Below, one piece after another: positions 13,201 through 25,200 of a stretch of DNA of 64,000 nt. The notes under the pieces were generated by a model that ran no database searches, was not told the origin of the DNA, and saw only the letters and a list, made by a program, of their open reading frames with translations. The stretch lies in assembly GCA_947579665.1 (NCBI GenBank), contig OX388343.1, positions 87,152,254 to 87,216,253 on the forward strand, read 5' to 3'. Within the stretch, counting starts at the first letter, position 1; every line of letters begins with the position of its first letter. This DNA comes from Sympetrum striolatum (Eukaryota > Arthropoda > Insecta > Odonata > Libellulidae). The translations under genes were made by a program, and so were the position numbers.

Positions 13201-16200
13201 TGGGATGGATAGAAGGGTTTTGTGAGGCCCTCGGGATAGATTAAGAAACGTATAAAAACTGCATATCTTGAGAAAAAGTCAATTCCTCTAGTATTGATAT
13301 AAGTTTTTTTACTGATACAGTAAAAAAAATGTTTCGAAACTTCTTGACTATTTTAATTTGATCTTTTTCAAGTGGTGCGCCTACAACTCCCAGCTGAAAG
13401 GGAAAAGGCCATTAGTGGAATGCCAGCTGGAGTTACTGTCGGTAGTAGTCGATTTGTTATCCATTGTCTTCAGTTACGTCCTCAGCTAGTCTGTAAAACT
13501 CTTGAATTCCACAAGATGGTAAGCGTGGCTCCCCAGTTGGATGCAGTTCAAGGATTTCCCGTTAGAGTAAGTTTATTCTGTGTCAAAATTTCATTTTAGA
13601 TTTCTTCTGTGAGAATATTTGTAATATGGTTCAGTAAATAGTTTTTGCCAGAGGAATGTTGTAATTTAATATTCATGTGTAGCAAATTTTTCAAAGATAA
13701 CTAATTGTAGATTAATTCAAAATTAATATATGGAATGGTATTTAAACCTAAATATTGACTCCTAATTTTGGCGTCTCATATTAATTAAATATATTGACTT
13801 GAGTGTGCTTCTGAGTCAATTATGATATATGTCTGTTAATGTATAGTAAATAAAATCAATGGTAATAGGTTTGACTATGTGGAATTCCATAGAAATAAAT
13901 TGAAGAAATATAATTTTCACTTGTAATATTTTCCACTGTATATTTTACACACAACGAGTTTCGTAAGATAACTCACATCTTCAGGTGACAAGAAGTTACA
14001 GTGCAAGGGTATGTATAAGGAACCAAGGGGGGATTGGGTTGATGGGAAGTTTGGAATGTGGGGGTGGGGGTCAAGCGAGAGGTTTGAAGGAGTGGGTAGA
14101 GGAGGGAAAAGTGAAGGCTGTAAGGGTTACTAGGTGAGGTAAGGGACAAGGCAGCTCTCCAGGGGGTAGAGGTTATCTGAGAGAGAGTTTTTCGGGAGGG
14201 TACAGAGGAGCAAAGGTGAATGAGGCACAGGAATAATTTCATTGATGACATTCTCGGAAGTAATTATAACAACCAAAATTTCCCTGTTCTAGGAAGTTCA
14301 TTTTTGGACCTTTGGGAAGAATGTGTAGGAACTCGGGATTTAGGAATAGGGGAGGAAGAATGCTGGAAAAGATTTAAATGTTGGGCAAAGTGAGAGTCCG
14401 GAGAATTAATTAGAAAAGATTTCAAATGCTCTTTAGCGTGGATTTGAAAGTTGCACCCAGATTGACGTACATAAAAAGCATCACAGTCGGAAAACTTTAA
14501 TTTATAGATTCCGGATTTTAACTCCTCTTCATTTTATCCTTGTTTTTCACAAAGATTGAGTGAAGGTTGTTTTTATTATAAAAGGCTGGCTTGATCAATT
14601 CTTTTGGGAGGGATTTAAAATTTGTAAGGAACAATTATCATTAAAATTAAAACTGTGCCATTAGGGTGGATTATCCAACTGAAATGTAGAAGGGGCAAAA
14701 ATTTTATCAATTGACAATTTTCTCAGTTTTCTCGAAAGAAGTTTATCTATTGATTTAGCTTCAAAACCATTCTTTTCTGCAATATATTTAATGGTTGAAA
14801 GTTCATTATTAAAATCAGATTCCGACATTGGGATATGAGTTAGATGATGGATGAGAGCATGAAATGAAGAGTGTTTTTGGGCAGGGTGATGGTTAGAAGC
14901 GGTAGGGATGGTGTGGTCAGCATAGGTGGGCTTGCAAAAGATGGGAAAGGTTATTTTATTATTTAGGTGGTGGAGGGAGAGGTCCAGAAAATTTAGAGAA
15001 AGATTGTTTTCCACTTTTACCATAAATTTGATTGATGGATGAATAGTGTTCAGGGAAGATTGAAAACCAGAAAGTTGTCTTTCCATACCATTCCAAACAC
15101 ACAGAATGTTGTCCACGTATCTGTACCAACATTGAACATATTTTAAATATTAGTATTCAGAACTAAACAATTTGGTTTCAAGAGAATTCATAAAAATGTT
15201 GGCTAGTAAAGGGGATCATGGAGATCCCATGGGGATACCTTCTTTTTGTCTATAAAACACATCCTTAAATGAAAAAAAAATTTGTTCAGTACAAATATCA
15301 ATTAGTTTTAAATAGTTCTGTATAACATCATTGTTCGACTTGGCACTATGGAGTTGGTCTTTGATGATATTTTTCACTTCACTCACTGGTACATTTGTAA
15401 ACAAATCACAGATATCAAAAGAAACAATTTAGCATTATGGTTTACATTTACATTTTTCAGTTTTTGTATTAAGTCTTTAGAGTTAATAATACCATTATAC
15501 TGAGGAAACAAATTTAAACATTTTATAAGGGAATTCACTTTGTTGGAAAGTTTGTGACTGTCACAAAAACACTCTCATATTTGTGAAATCCGTTTTAATT
15601 GACCATCATTGAACAGGAATAAAAGAAAACTTAGTAGAAACTCCTTAAACCAGTGTTACCAGTGTTGAGTTAACCAACCTAAGAATTTGCTTGGAGCCAG
15701 GATAATTAGGAGGCACATCATTCTATTAATCTTATCCCGTTCAAAGTGTAATCTCTTGTTATTCTCTCAGTAATGTCAGAAGCTAATATGGTGAAAGGTT
15801 AATGATTTGAATTCCAGTTGGGTTAAGGGGAGCACAAAGTATTGACTGTCTTCAAAAAAAGATATTTTTTTTTATTCAGTGGGAGATTATTTCTTTTAAT
15901 GATGTAATGCTATGAATTTATTTTTAATAATGTTGAATGTATCAGTGGAGTAAATCATATCACCAGCTATGCATGAGGGGCTCACTTTTTAGTACATATT
16001 TATTTTTATTACGAGTTCCTAAGGTCCTCCAGTATCCATCTGCGTGTTAACCTTTGGTGTTGGTAATCTTGAGTTTTGCCTTCCTTACTTTTGCTGTAGA
16101 CCACTTGATTCCTATCACAACTGTTCTCTGAAAAAACTTGTTTACATAATTAATGCAAATTTTGCATAAAGTAAAATTACTGAAAAATACATCTGGGGCC

Positions 16201-19200
16201 AAAGGTGGTTGCGAGGTTATTTTCAGGAGTCACCATATTATGTGAACATGAACTTAGCATTAGAAGTTTAAGGGTCCCCTTTTTTACCAAATCAACAAAA
16301 CTTTTGGTGTATGAAGTATCATAATGACTGTGATTAAAATGTATTTATTTCAACAGAACCTTAATTATTGTAGGAGAAACTTCCTTTAATGAGGAGAATT
16401 TAGAACTGAATGTGTTAAAAATCTAATTCAGTTCTTTATTGAAATCAGGGAGGCGTGGTCTTAGAAGTAGTCATAGCAAAATGGTGGGCCAGTTTAGGCA
16501 AATTTTGGCTTGATTACTCCATCGAATTCCATGGCCTTCGCCCAGAGCACCCTGCGGTGTCCATGCATGGAGGCGAAGGAATTATGCAGTTGGAAGTTCG
16601 AAGCAGTTTACGTCATGAGGACGTAGCACCAGCTGTTTCTTTGAAAAACCAAGTTCAGGTGCTCAGGTAAGCTCTATGATGTAATGTCAACTATCAAATT
16701 TGCTTAAGTACCTCAAATTTCAGGATTTGCAGACATCAATTTTCATTTTTCTTTCTAAAATATGGTAAACATACAATTCTAAAGTATGTCATAATATTGC
16801 AGTGTTAAATACTGGATAACATTTTAGGCCAGCTGAATCTCGAATTGGACCATTGACTAGCCGAGACGTAATTCCTCCTGGAAGACAAATTTATGAACTG
16901 CAGTTGACTTACAATTTCCACATTGCAAAGGCCACAGAAGTCACGCCCAATAGGTGAGTACTTTAAGAAAATTATTTGAGCAAAGATGTTTAATGTTTTG
17001 ATGCTAATTCTTCTTTGTGAATGTATGATTGACATTGTTTTAGCCAAATGATGGTGTTTTGTGGCATGAAATTAGTATGCAAGTATTCCCTGAAGAAAAT
17101 GTTGAAAATTGCTAATTAAGGGTTTTTTTTACCAAGGTTATAGAAATATAAACAACTTAGATATTTAGTTAATTTTACCCTCAGTGAAATTGGTATGTTA
17201 ATCTCTTTCAGTACACTTTTGAGTGACCTTTTGTATGAATCTGAATTTGAGTCACAACTGTGGATGATGTTCGATTCAAATAAGCAATTGATTGCCACTG
17301 GTGATGCATACCCATGCAAGGTAAGACTTTCATCTTAATACATTTGATATTTCTACCTTCTTTAGCTTTCAAGTAAATATTAACCTGCTTCTCACAGTTA
17401 ATCACTTGGAATATTAAACATCTCTTTAACATTTTGTAGATATCATTTTTTGAACTGGGAAATTGACTTGTTCCTCCAAACATTCATAGCATCTCCAATT
17501 TTTCAGTATGTTGCCAAAGTCGAAAAAGGTGACTTTGTTCTCAAACTACATGTTCGTCATGAGCGTCGGGATGCACTGGAGCGTCTCTCCGACCTTCCCA
17601 TGCTGCTTTCTCAGAGACTTCCTTCGCCAATTACCCTTGACGTGTATGCGTCATATTCTCAAGCGATGCTGTCTACAGGGACATCATCCTCAGGTTCAGC
17701 GTCGTCATCTTCTGGCCCTCACTGCGAAAGCAAGAAGATGCCTGTAATGCAGCTATCTCCTGGTTTTACTTTACCCATCTACATTGCACCACTTTCAAAT
17801 GAAAAGTAAGATTTTTTCCTTATGTTAGAATGTTTAGTTCTTGTAAATATCTCTTTTTCCGCAGTGAGAAGTGATGTGCCATTGGGCAGATTTGGAGGTT
17901 GGGTTACCTGAAGATATCCTGGTGGGCATGTCCAAGGAGTACAGTATTTCCCAGCCTATAAGACGCACTTTTTTTACTCCAAAATATGCTCTAAAACCAG
18001 TCTGCGTCTTATTCGCCGATGGTATACAGGTATAACTCCGTCCTATAATAAGCAAGCCGATTCGCCGGGATAAATGCATACCATTAAGTATTTTTTTACT
18101 GTATCAGGCATTGAAAACAGTTCAGTTAATTACAAATTTCGATAATAACCCTTTTTTGATTAAGTATTAAGGAATACAATTTTAATATTTCGATGACAGA
18201 ACTTCCTTTAAAAGAATTCCCAGATAAATCGGAAATGCATACAATGTAGCACCTTTAGTTTGATCTTGCATGTGGTGCTGCTGCAAAACTGCAGATTGGG
18301 CTAACAGAGATGTCATTCCTATGCTAATATATTGTATCTCTTGCGATAAAGAGTTTACCCGTACTCAACCTTATGTAACAAAGTATGAGTTTTTTGTAAA
18401 TTCTTACCTGAAAAATCAAGGTGCGTCTTACAGGCCGAGAAATACGGTAATTTCTTCTCTTCCTCCTCTTTGCATTAACTTTGGTTCTTTAAATTAAACT
18501 CTTTTTAAAAAGATTCATAAGAAATTTGGTATTCAGAATATCAGCAATATTTAGTATTAATTTGTTTAAAAAAAGGAGAATATTTTACAGCCTAGTTCAT
18601 GGAAATGTTCAAAGGTCTTCTCTCTTAAATATTTTAGCTCCATCTGCCCCAGGATTGCCTTAACCTGTAGGATATTAATTTTCCTTATGCGTGTTTCTCT
18701 TTCAGTAGAATATTTCACTTATCTAGATGGATTGACTCATGGGTGATTAATAATGCATGACATCTGTAAATAACTTCCTTGTCCTTTCCATTCCATTCTA
18801 TATCCTTCTTTGTCCATTTGAGTGTGATTGGTAAGGAAAAATTTGTCCCTGGTGGCTTATTGTGTTAAGTGAATTAGGATAAGAGATTGGTCATTCCTTG
18901 ATTAGAAAGTGGCTGCTATTTTACTTTTTTCAGCTCCATTTAAGCACTCTACCTTCCTCAACTCAACTATCTGTAACTAATCCATTTTCTCAGTAGAATT
19001 GCAAATTTTCTTGGAACCTTTATTTTTCTTATAAATATGTATAGCTTTCAAAGGATGCCCCAGACTACTCAAAAATGAAATGTAGTGAATAGATATCTAG
19101 TGAAAGAAAATCATTTTTAGTGACTAACCTTTTCAAGATACCTTTTCCTTTAGTTATTACATTATCATAAGTATATTTTATTAGAATTAATGAGGGTTGG

Positions 19201-22200
19201 TTGGTTGCTTTGCTTTTCTTATACTATTGTTAAAATACTCTTCTATTTTTAGAGTTTCTAAATAATAAATCTTCATCTAATTTCTAAGAATGTGGCATGC
19301 ATTTTGTGGCTTTTTTTTTCTTTCAGTTTTTTAAGTTAATTTTTAGATTGATTTGATCAAAGAATCATCAAGTTATGGAGCCTATTCCTCCTCAATTACA
19401 GATATTTTTGAAATATTTACAAATATATTCAGAAATCATTCTGTTTTCATATAATAGTTGTCGGTGGCACTCCAAAAAAAATAAGTAGCCACTGGAAAAA
19501 CGTTTATGAACTTTTAACGTATTTAGTAAATCTGTGTTGTTACAAATTTAATTGTTTTCCTAAAATGTTATGTAATAAACTTGTAGTACCCATCTGAGTA
19601 CAGATCCAGTTCACATTTTGTTAATCAAACTACAGTAGAACTTCGCAATAGCGAACTCCGAAATAACGAAATTCACTCAATAACGAAACAAATTTTGGTC
19701 CCGCCGCTTTACGTAATGTAATTTTATGGGCAATAACGAAATTTTTCTATAATGAAATGTAATTTTTATCCTCTTCATAGAAGATACGATGTCAAATTTA
19801 CGAAATATCCTGATGTTTTGTTACAACCAGTCGCAAATTTTCTTAAAAGTAACATGTGTGTTGGTCCATGAGGTGCCGCTCGCTAAGAACTTGTTAGGAA
19901 TTTAAGATGATTTTATTTACAAGAAGCACAACAAATTCGGAGGGAGCAGGGGCTCATAGACCAGCGCTATGCTTATGAATTTTGCGGAATCATTATGTTA
20001 ACTTACGTTATCAGAAACGGATAATTATAATATATCAAGTGAACCTAAGTACTTGCATTATAAAGCGAATGTACAACCACGTGAAGAAAAGCAGGGTTTG
20101 AGCTACATGTTCTATGCCGTTCGTCGTGATTACCTAGTCAAAACAGAGAAATTTAGCGCGAACCCCTATGTCCATGTTTTGCTAGCATCGCTAGCATTTA
20201 GTAAAATGTGACCTCTTCGGGTGTTCCCGAAAATATGACCATCTGAAACGGGCTTACCAAAGTTACAGCATGTTAAAATAAAAGAGTTTACGCCTCGCAG
20301 CGAATAACGTGAAAACCATTTTCATCTGTGCATGTTTCATTCCTTGTGCAAATCCAAAGTATCCTTAATAACCAGGAGGAAATTGATACTAATAAGTAAA
20401 ATGGATTCGGGAAAAAAAATAGAAAACGTCTTTCTTTGGGAAAGAAAAAAGACATTCTTGATGCTGTTGAGACGAGTAAAAGAAGTGGAGAATCCAAGCT
20501 GAGTATTGCTGCAAAGTTTACCATACCTGCTTCAACTTTAAGCAGTATCATCCGTGATAGAGACAAAATATTAAATGCCCTTACAGATCTATGGATCTAA
20601 AGCAAAAAACATTTCGAAACCACAGCAAGCAGAATTAGAAGAACAGTTATTCAATTACTTTTTGGGGTGTCGTAGGAATAATCTGCCTATCTCTGGACCT
20701 CCTTTGATAGAAAAAGCGAAATATTTTGCACTTACGTTGAATATTTCAGAAGACTACAAATTCTCTAAGGGATGGTTTGATAATTTTAAAACTCGCCACA
20801 ATATAGTGAATTTGAGAATCTGTGGAGAAGAGGCCAAAATTAGTGAAGACGTAGTAAACGAATGGCATATGTTAAACGATCCCAAAATTTCCAGCTATCC
20901 TCCAGAGTGTACATATAATTTAGATGAAACTGGACTTTTCTATAAGGCATTGCCAGCCTCAACTCTACCGCAAAAGGGCGAAAAATGCCATGGCGGTCAG
21001 AAAAGTAAAGAGCACATTACAGTTATTCTGACTTACAATCAAAGTGGAAGCCACAAGCTCAAGCCTTAAATAATTGGAAAATTCAAAAATCCCAGTAAAA
21101 ACCTAAATATTGAAAGAATTGGGTGCAAATGTACTGCCACCAAAAAAACCTGGACTACTGTAGATATTTTTCGTCAACAAGTTATTTGTTTTGAACGATA
21201 TGCGTCTGGAAAAAATAAGAAGGTTTGTCTTTTAATTGATCATGCACCAGTTCACATCATTGAAGGACTGAAGTTGAACAATTTTGAAGTTTTCTTCTTG
21301 CCAAAGAACACCACATCAATGACTCAGCCATTAGATAGAGGTATTATTCAAAATTTCAAGACATTTTATAGGAAATTAGCCCTGCAACATATATTATTTC
21401 AGCGTGGTAAGTCAAATATATTACACATTATTTCACTAAAAGAAGCATGTAGTCGTATAGAGAAAAGAAAAATTATATTCCACTTTTTGCAGTCAAGACT
21501 TTGATAATAAAGATTTTAAAGATAATAAATTTGAAGACAAATCCTTTAATGTTCTATTTATTTTAGAGCTACAGAAGAAAGGGCATAGGACTGTATCATG
21601 GACTTTGCTACACGCTATGAGAGTTAGAGCATGTAGTTAGAGCATGGGATTTAGTTAGTCCCACAACAGTACAAAATTGCTGGAGATCTGCAGGATTTCA
21701 GTTTTCAAGTGATAATCAAGCAGCAGTTCAGACTTCAATGGTAGAATGACCTGACCCCAGTTTATTGCCAGAAATTAAACTGTTTCAGGCAGAAAGACTT
21801 TGTGCTATTAACATAAATGAAGAAGCATTTGCCGTCATTGATAGTGACATTGCAACTAGTTGTACTGTGGCAAACCCACAAATTTGCATAGCTGGATCAT
21901 CTTCACAGCCTAATTATACAGAGACAACAGCATCTGATAGTGATTCAGATGATGATACACAAGAAATAGTCCAACACACAAGGGCTGATGCGAGTGATTT
22001 CAGTACTGCAAAATTTGCAGTTATAATTTACTGAACTTCCAGATGATTATGGAAAAACAATATGCAATATTCAGAGTGTAATCTTAAATTCTTTCAGTAA
22101 TACACAAAGACAAAAAAATATAACAGAGTTCTTCAAAATTGTTTAAAGATATGCAAATTCATGAAAACAAGCCATGAGCTTGATCTTGTGATCTCTTTTA

Positions 22201-25200
22201 ATAAAAAGTAGTACCAAAATAGTGTGATGAAGCCTCTGTGTTCTAAGTTTATGACTAGTATTATTTAATGAAAGGTTTCTTCCAGTTGGTTCATGAGGAA
22301 CAGCTCACTCAAGATTGTCTTGATTTTGTAAATACACTCATTACTCTTTTAAAATTTGTAAATGTGTGATGATCCTCTCACTGTAAATGGTTTGTTTACT
22401 TTTCTTGTTCATCCTACTGTTTGAAACTAAAGTTGAATTTCCTATCTTTTGGGCACCAACTACTGTTTGGTGCATGCATGAAATTATTTTTGTATACTTT
22501 AATTATTTTGTAACTTCCATTTTCCTGGAATTGTTGCATTAGAAAGAGAAATTTCAAGTAGATTTGTAAAAATGTGCTATAATATATAAAATACAGAATA
22601 CATATGATTCCAAGAAATGGTTGTAACCAAGTCTTAGATTCTTAAACCTCATTTTTCATGTGAAAGAAAAATACCCATTTTATAACTAGTCTAAGAATTT
22701 TGAATGCTAGTTGTACCTTATGACATTGTGTGTTGCATACACACATGGAGTCTTGCAATAACAAAATTTTCAATAACAAAATGACAATTTTTCAGTTCCC
22801 TCAATTTCGTTATTGCAAAGGTTTACTGTATTCTCTTTGATTTAACAGTTAAATATTTTAATGGGCATTTTTTAATTACAAAATTGAGAAAAATTTTGTT
22901 TTGTATGAGAAGGCTATTCTTTATGGTTATAAATAAGAATATTTTTTTTAAAGGAATCTAATTGGTTACTTTTGTGTATCATTAACTTTGTAAAACAATT
23001 TCTTTGATTTTTTTGCTCGAACATAAAAATCAAGAAATTATTCCAAACTGTCAGTTGAGAAGTTAATAATAAAAAGTCAGAAGGAAGTTGTATCATCTTT
23101 CTAAACATTGAGATAGCTTGCGTTATTTTCAGTTTTAACCTGATGATTACACTTGGTGGAATTGATTGTTCATATTCATTAAAATATTTTACTATGTTTA
23201 TTTAAGGGCTATAAAAGGTGCGACTTTGGGTCAGTACTTATCAGGGACAATATCCTATGCCAAGGATGAAATTGGAAAGAAAGTGGTGAGTAGATTGATT
23301 TAATTTTAGTCTTTCTTTTATCTATTGATGAAACTATCACTTTGGATGCTCTACTAGAGGCATTTGATAATCAGTGACTTTTAATTAAAAAAGAATATAA
23401 TAATTTCTTATTCAAATCCAATTTCCTAAATTGGTGTCACCATGCAATGGAAGGTACTCTCTCTAATACTTTTTCAGCGTTTCCTCTGTTTGTATCCCCG
23501 CACTTAAATTACACTACTATTTTTACTTTTAGAAGCTCTCAACTAATCAATTGCTCAAACCAAATAAAATTTAAATGTTATATATGTATTTATATTTACA
23601 TAAAATTGATCTTCTCTTTTATTTTTTGAATTTTTGTTTGTTTCAGGATGTCTATCCCTTCAAGTACATAGTTCCAGAGGCCTCTAAAAAATCTTCTTCG
23701 CCAAAGTCCGAGTCAAAAGATAAGGAGAGAACTAAGTGGGATGAGTACTGTGAAGCATTGAGAGATTTGAAGACCACCTGGCTTTCAAAACTAGGTAATC
23801 AATTCAGAATCAGGAGATTCTGGATGTACGTTATATTTTATAATGGCTTTATAAATGGCATGAGCTTCAAAGTTTGCAACTAAAACTAGAATTAGGATCA
23901 CAGTTGCAATATAGTGACTCATATGAATGTAAAAATCAAAGATTTAGATATGAATGTAAAAAACAAAGATAGATTTAGTCCAATTTTGATTTATAATGTA
24001 ATGAAAAGTAACTATAACTAATTGACATTCACAAAGCTTTCCCAGTCTTTATATTTACACTCAATTAAACTTGTTAACAATATCTTACCATAATTATTTC
24101 TGTCTTAGAACCTACCCAGCAGAGCAATACGTTGTATGAAGAACTGAAGATGTCACACCCAGACCATTTGGCAATTCATGTGGCCCGTTTGCAGTGCTTG
24201 GAGTCAGAAAAGGAAAAGTTAAAGGAGAAGAAGAAGGATGTAGATAAGAAATCAGAAAAAGTTGAGGGGACAAAAGAAGCTGAGAAAGTGAAAGAAGGTG
24301 AAAAGGAAATAGACGAAAAGGCTGGAGGAAGCAGTGAGAAAGGCCATGGCGATGGAGAGAAGGATAGCAGAGATGAGCAAAAACAGGAGAAAATCATGGT
24401 CCTTCTCAGACAGATAGTGACAGTTGCTGATGCTGTTATAAAGGCTGTGAATCAACCATCACTACTTGCATTCTATGGAATGAAAGTGGATAATAGGCCT
24501 GATGCAGCTAAAATAAAGGGGTATGGTGTCTTCCTTTGCTTTTATTAAGATACAGTCCAAAGGGTAACTCAACTTTTTTTGTTAGAGTATGTATCAAGAC
24601 TAATATTTAAGTCAAAATATTTTAGATTTTTTTATTTTATGTGGGAATTTCTGTTGTAACTGAGTACTGGTCCAACAAGGTGTGTAGCACTGACAAAGAT
24701 GGCAATTGGAGATTTTAAACCTCTTCTTCATTAACAGCCATGTTCTAATTTTTATTCTTACATTTACCAACACCTTCAATATTAAGAAGAAATTCTACTA
24801 GTATGAGATATTAGATTGACTGCTCTTAGTCATTCGGATTTAATACAAATAGTACTCTTTAGAAAAGAAGGATCAAGCAAGAATTTTATCTTTTCATCAC
24901 TTTGTGCTATTTTAGGCAAATGGACAAGCAGAAATGGTCTCTTCTGGAATCCTTTGTTCGTAAGGGCTGTGCACTCAGTGAACTATACCTTATGCTACAG
25001 GACAATCATGGTCGTAACAATGAATCAAATGAGCTGTCTTCAGTATTATCTGATGCTCAGTCAGCCCCTTCTTTGGATGAAATAGATGCTCTTATGCGCG
25101 ATGTTCTGAAATTTGCAGAAGCCTCAGATTCCAAGGTAAAAGTTTCACCTAAAGGTCGACTGGTTTGAAATATGCCCTTGTCTTTCATATATTTTCTTTT

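Larger units (their letters stand above)
13950..15660 (-). mobile_element. Decayed Penelope-like retroelement
   Basis: Read on the minus strand, the order is reverse transcriptase (about 15560-14660) then a GIY-YIG endonuclease (about 14545-14260), the layout of Penelope-like elements. A CTGAAGA...GAAA hammerhead-like motif sits at the downstream edge (13959-13984). Stops and frame breaks show it is dead. Ends are approximate; no clear long terminal repeat was found. It occupies most of TPP2 intron 14, antisense to the host gene. Confidence 0.82.

Noticed and set aside
18270..18497. 75-codon open frame overlapping the 17.9-18.4 kb MITE
   Set aside because: Crosses the MITE terminus into intron DNA and shows no transposase motif.
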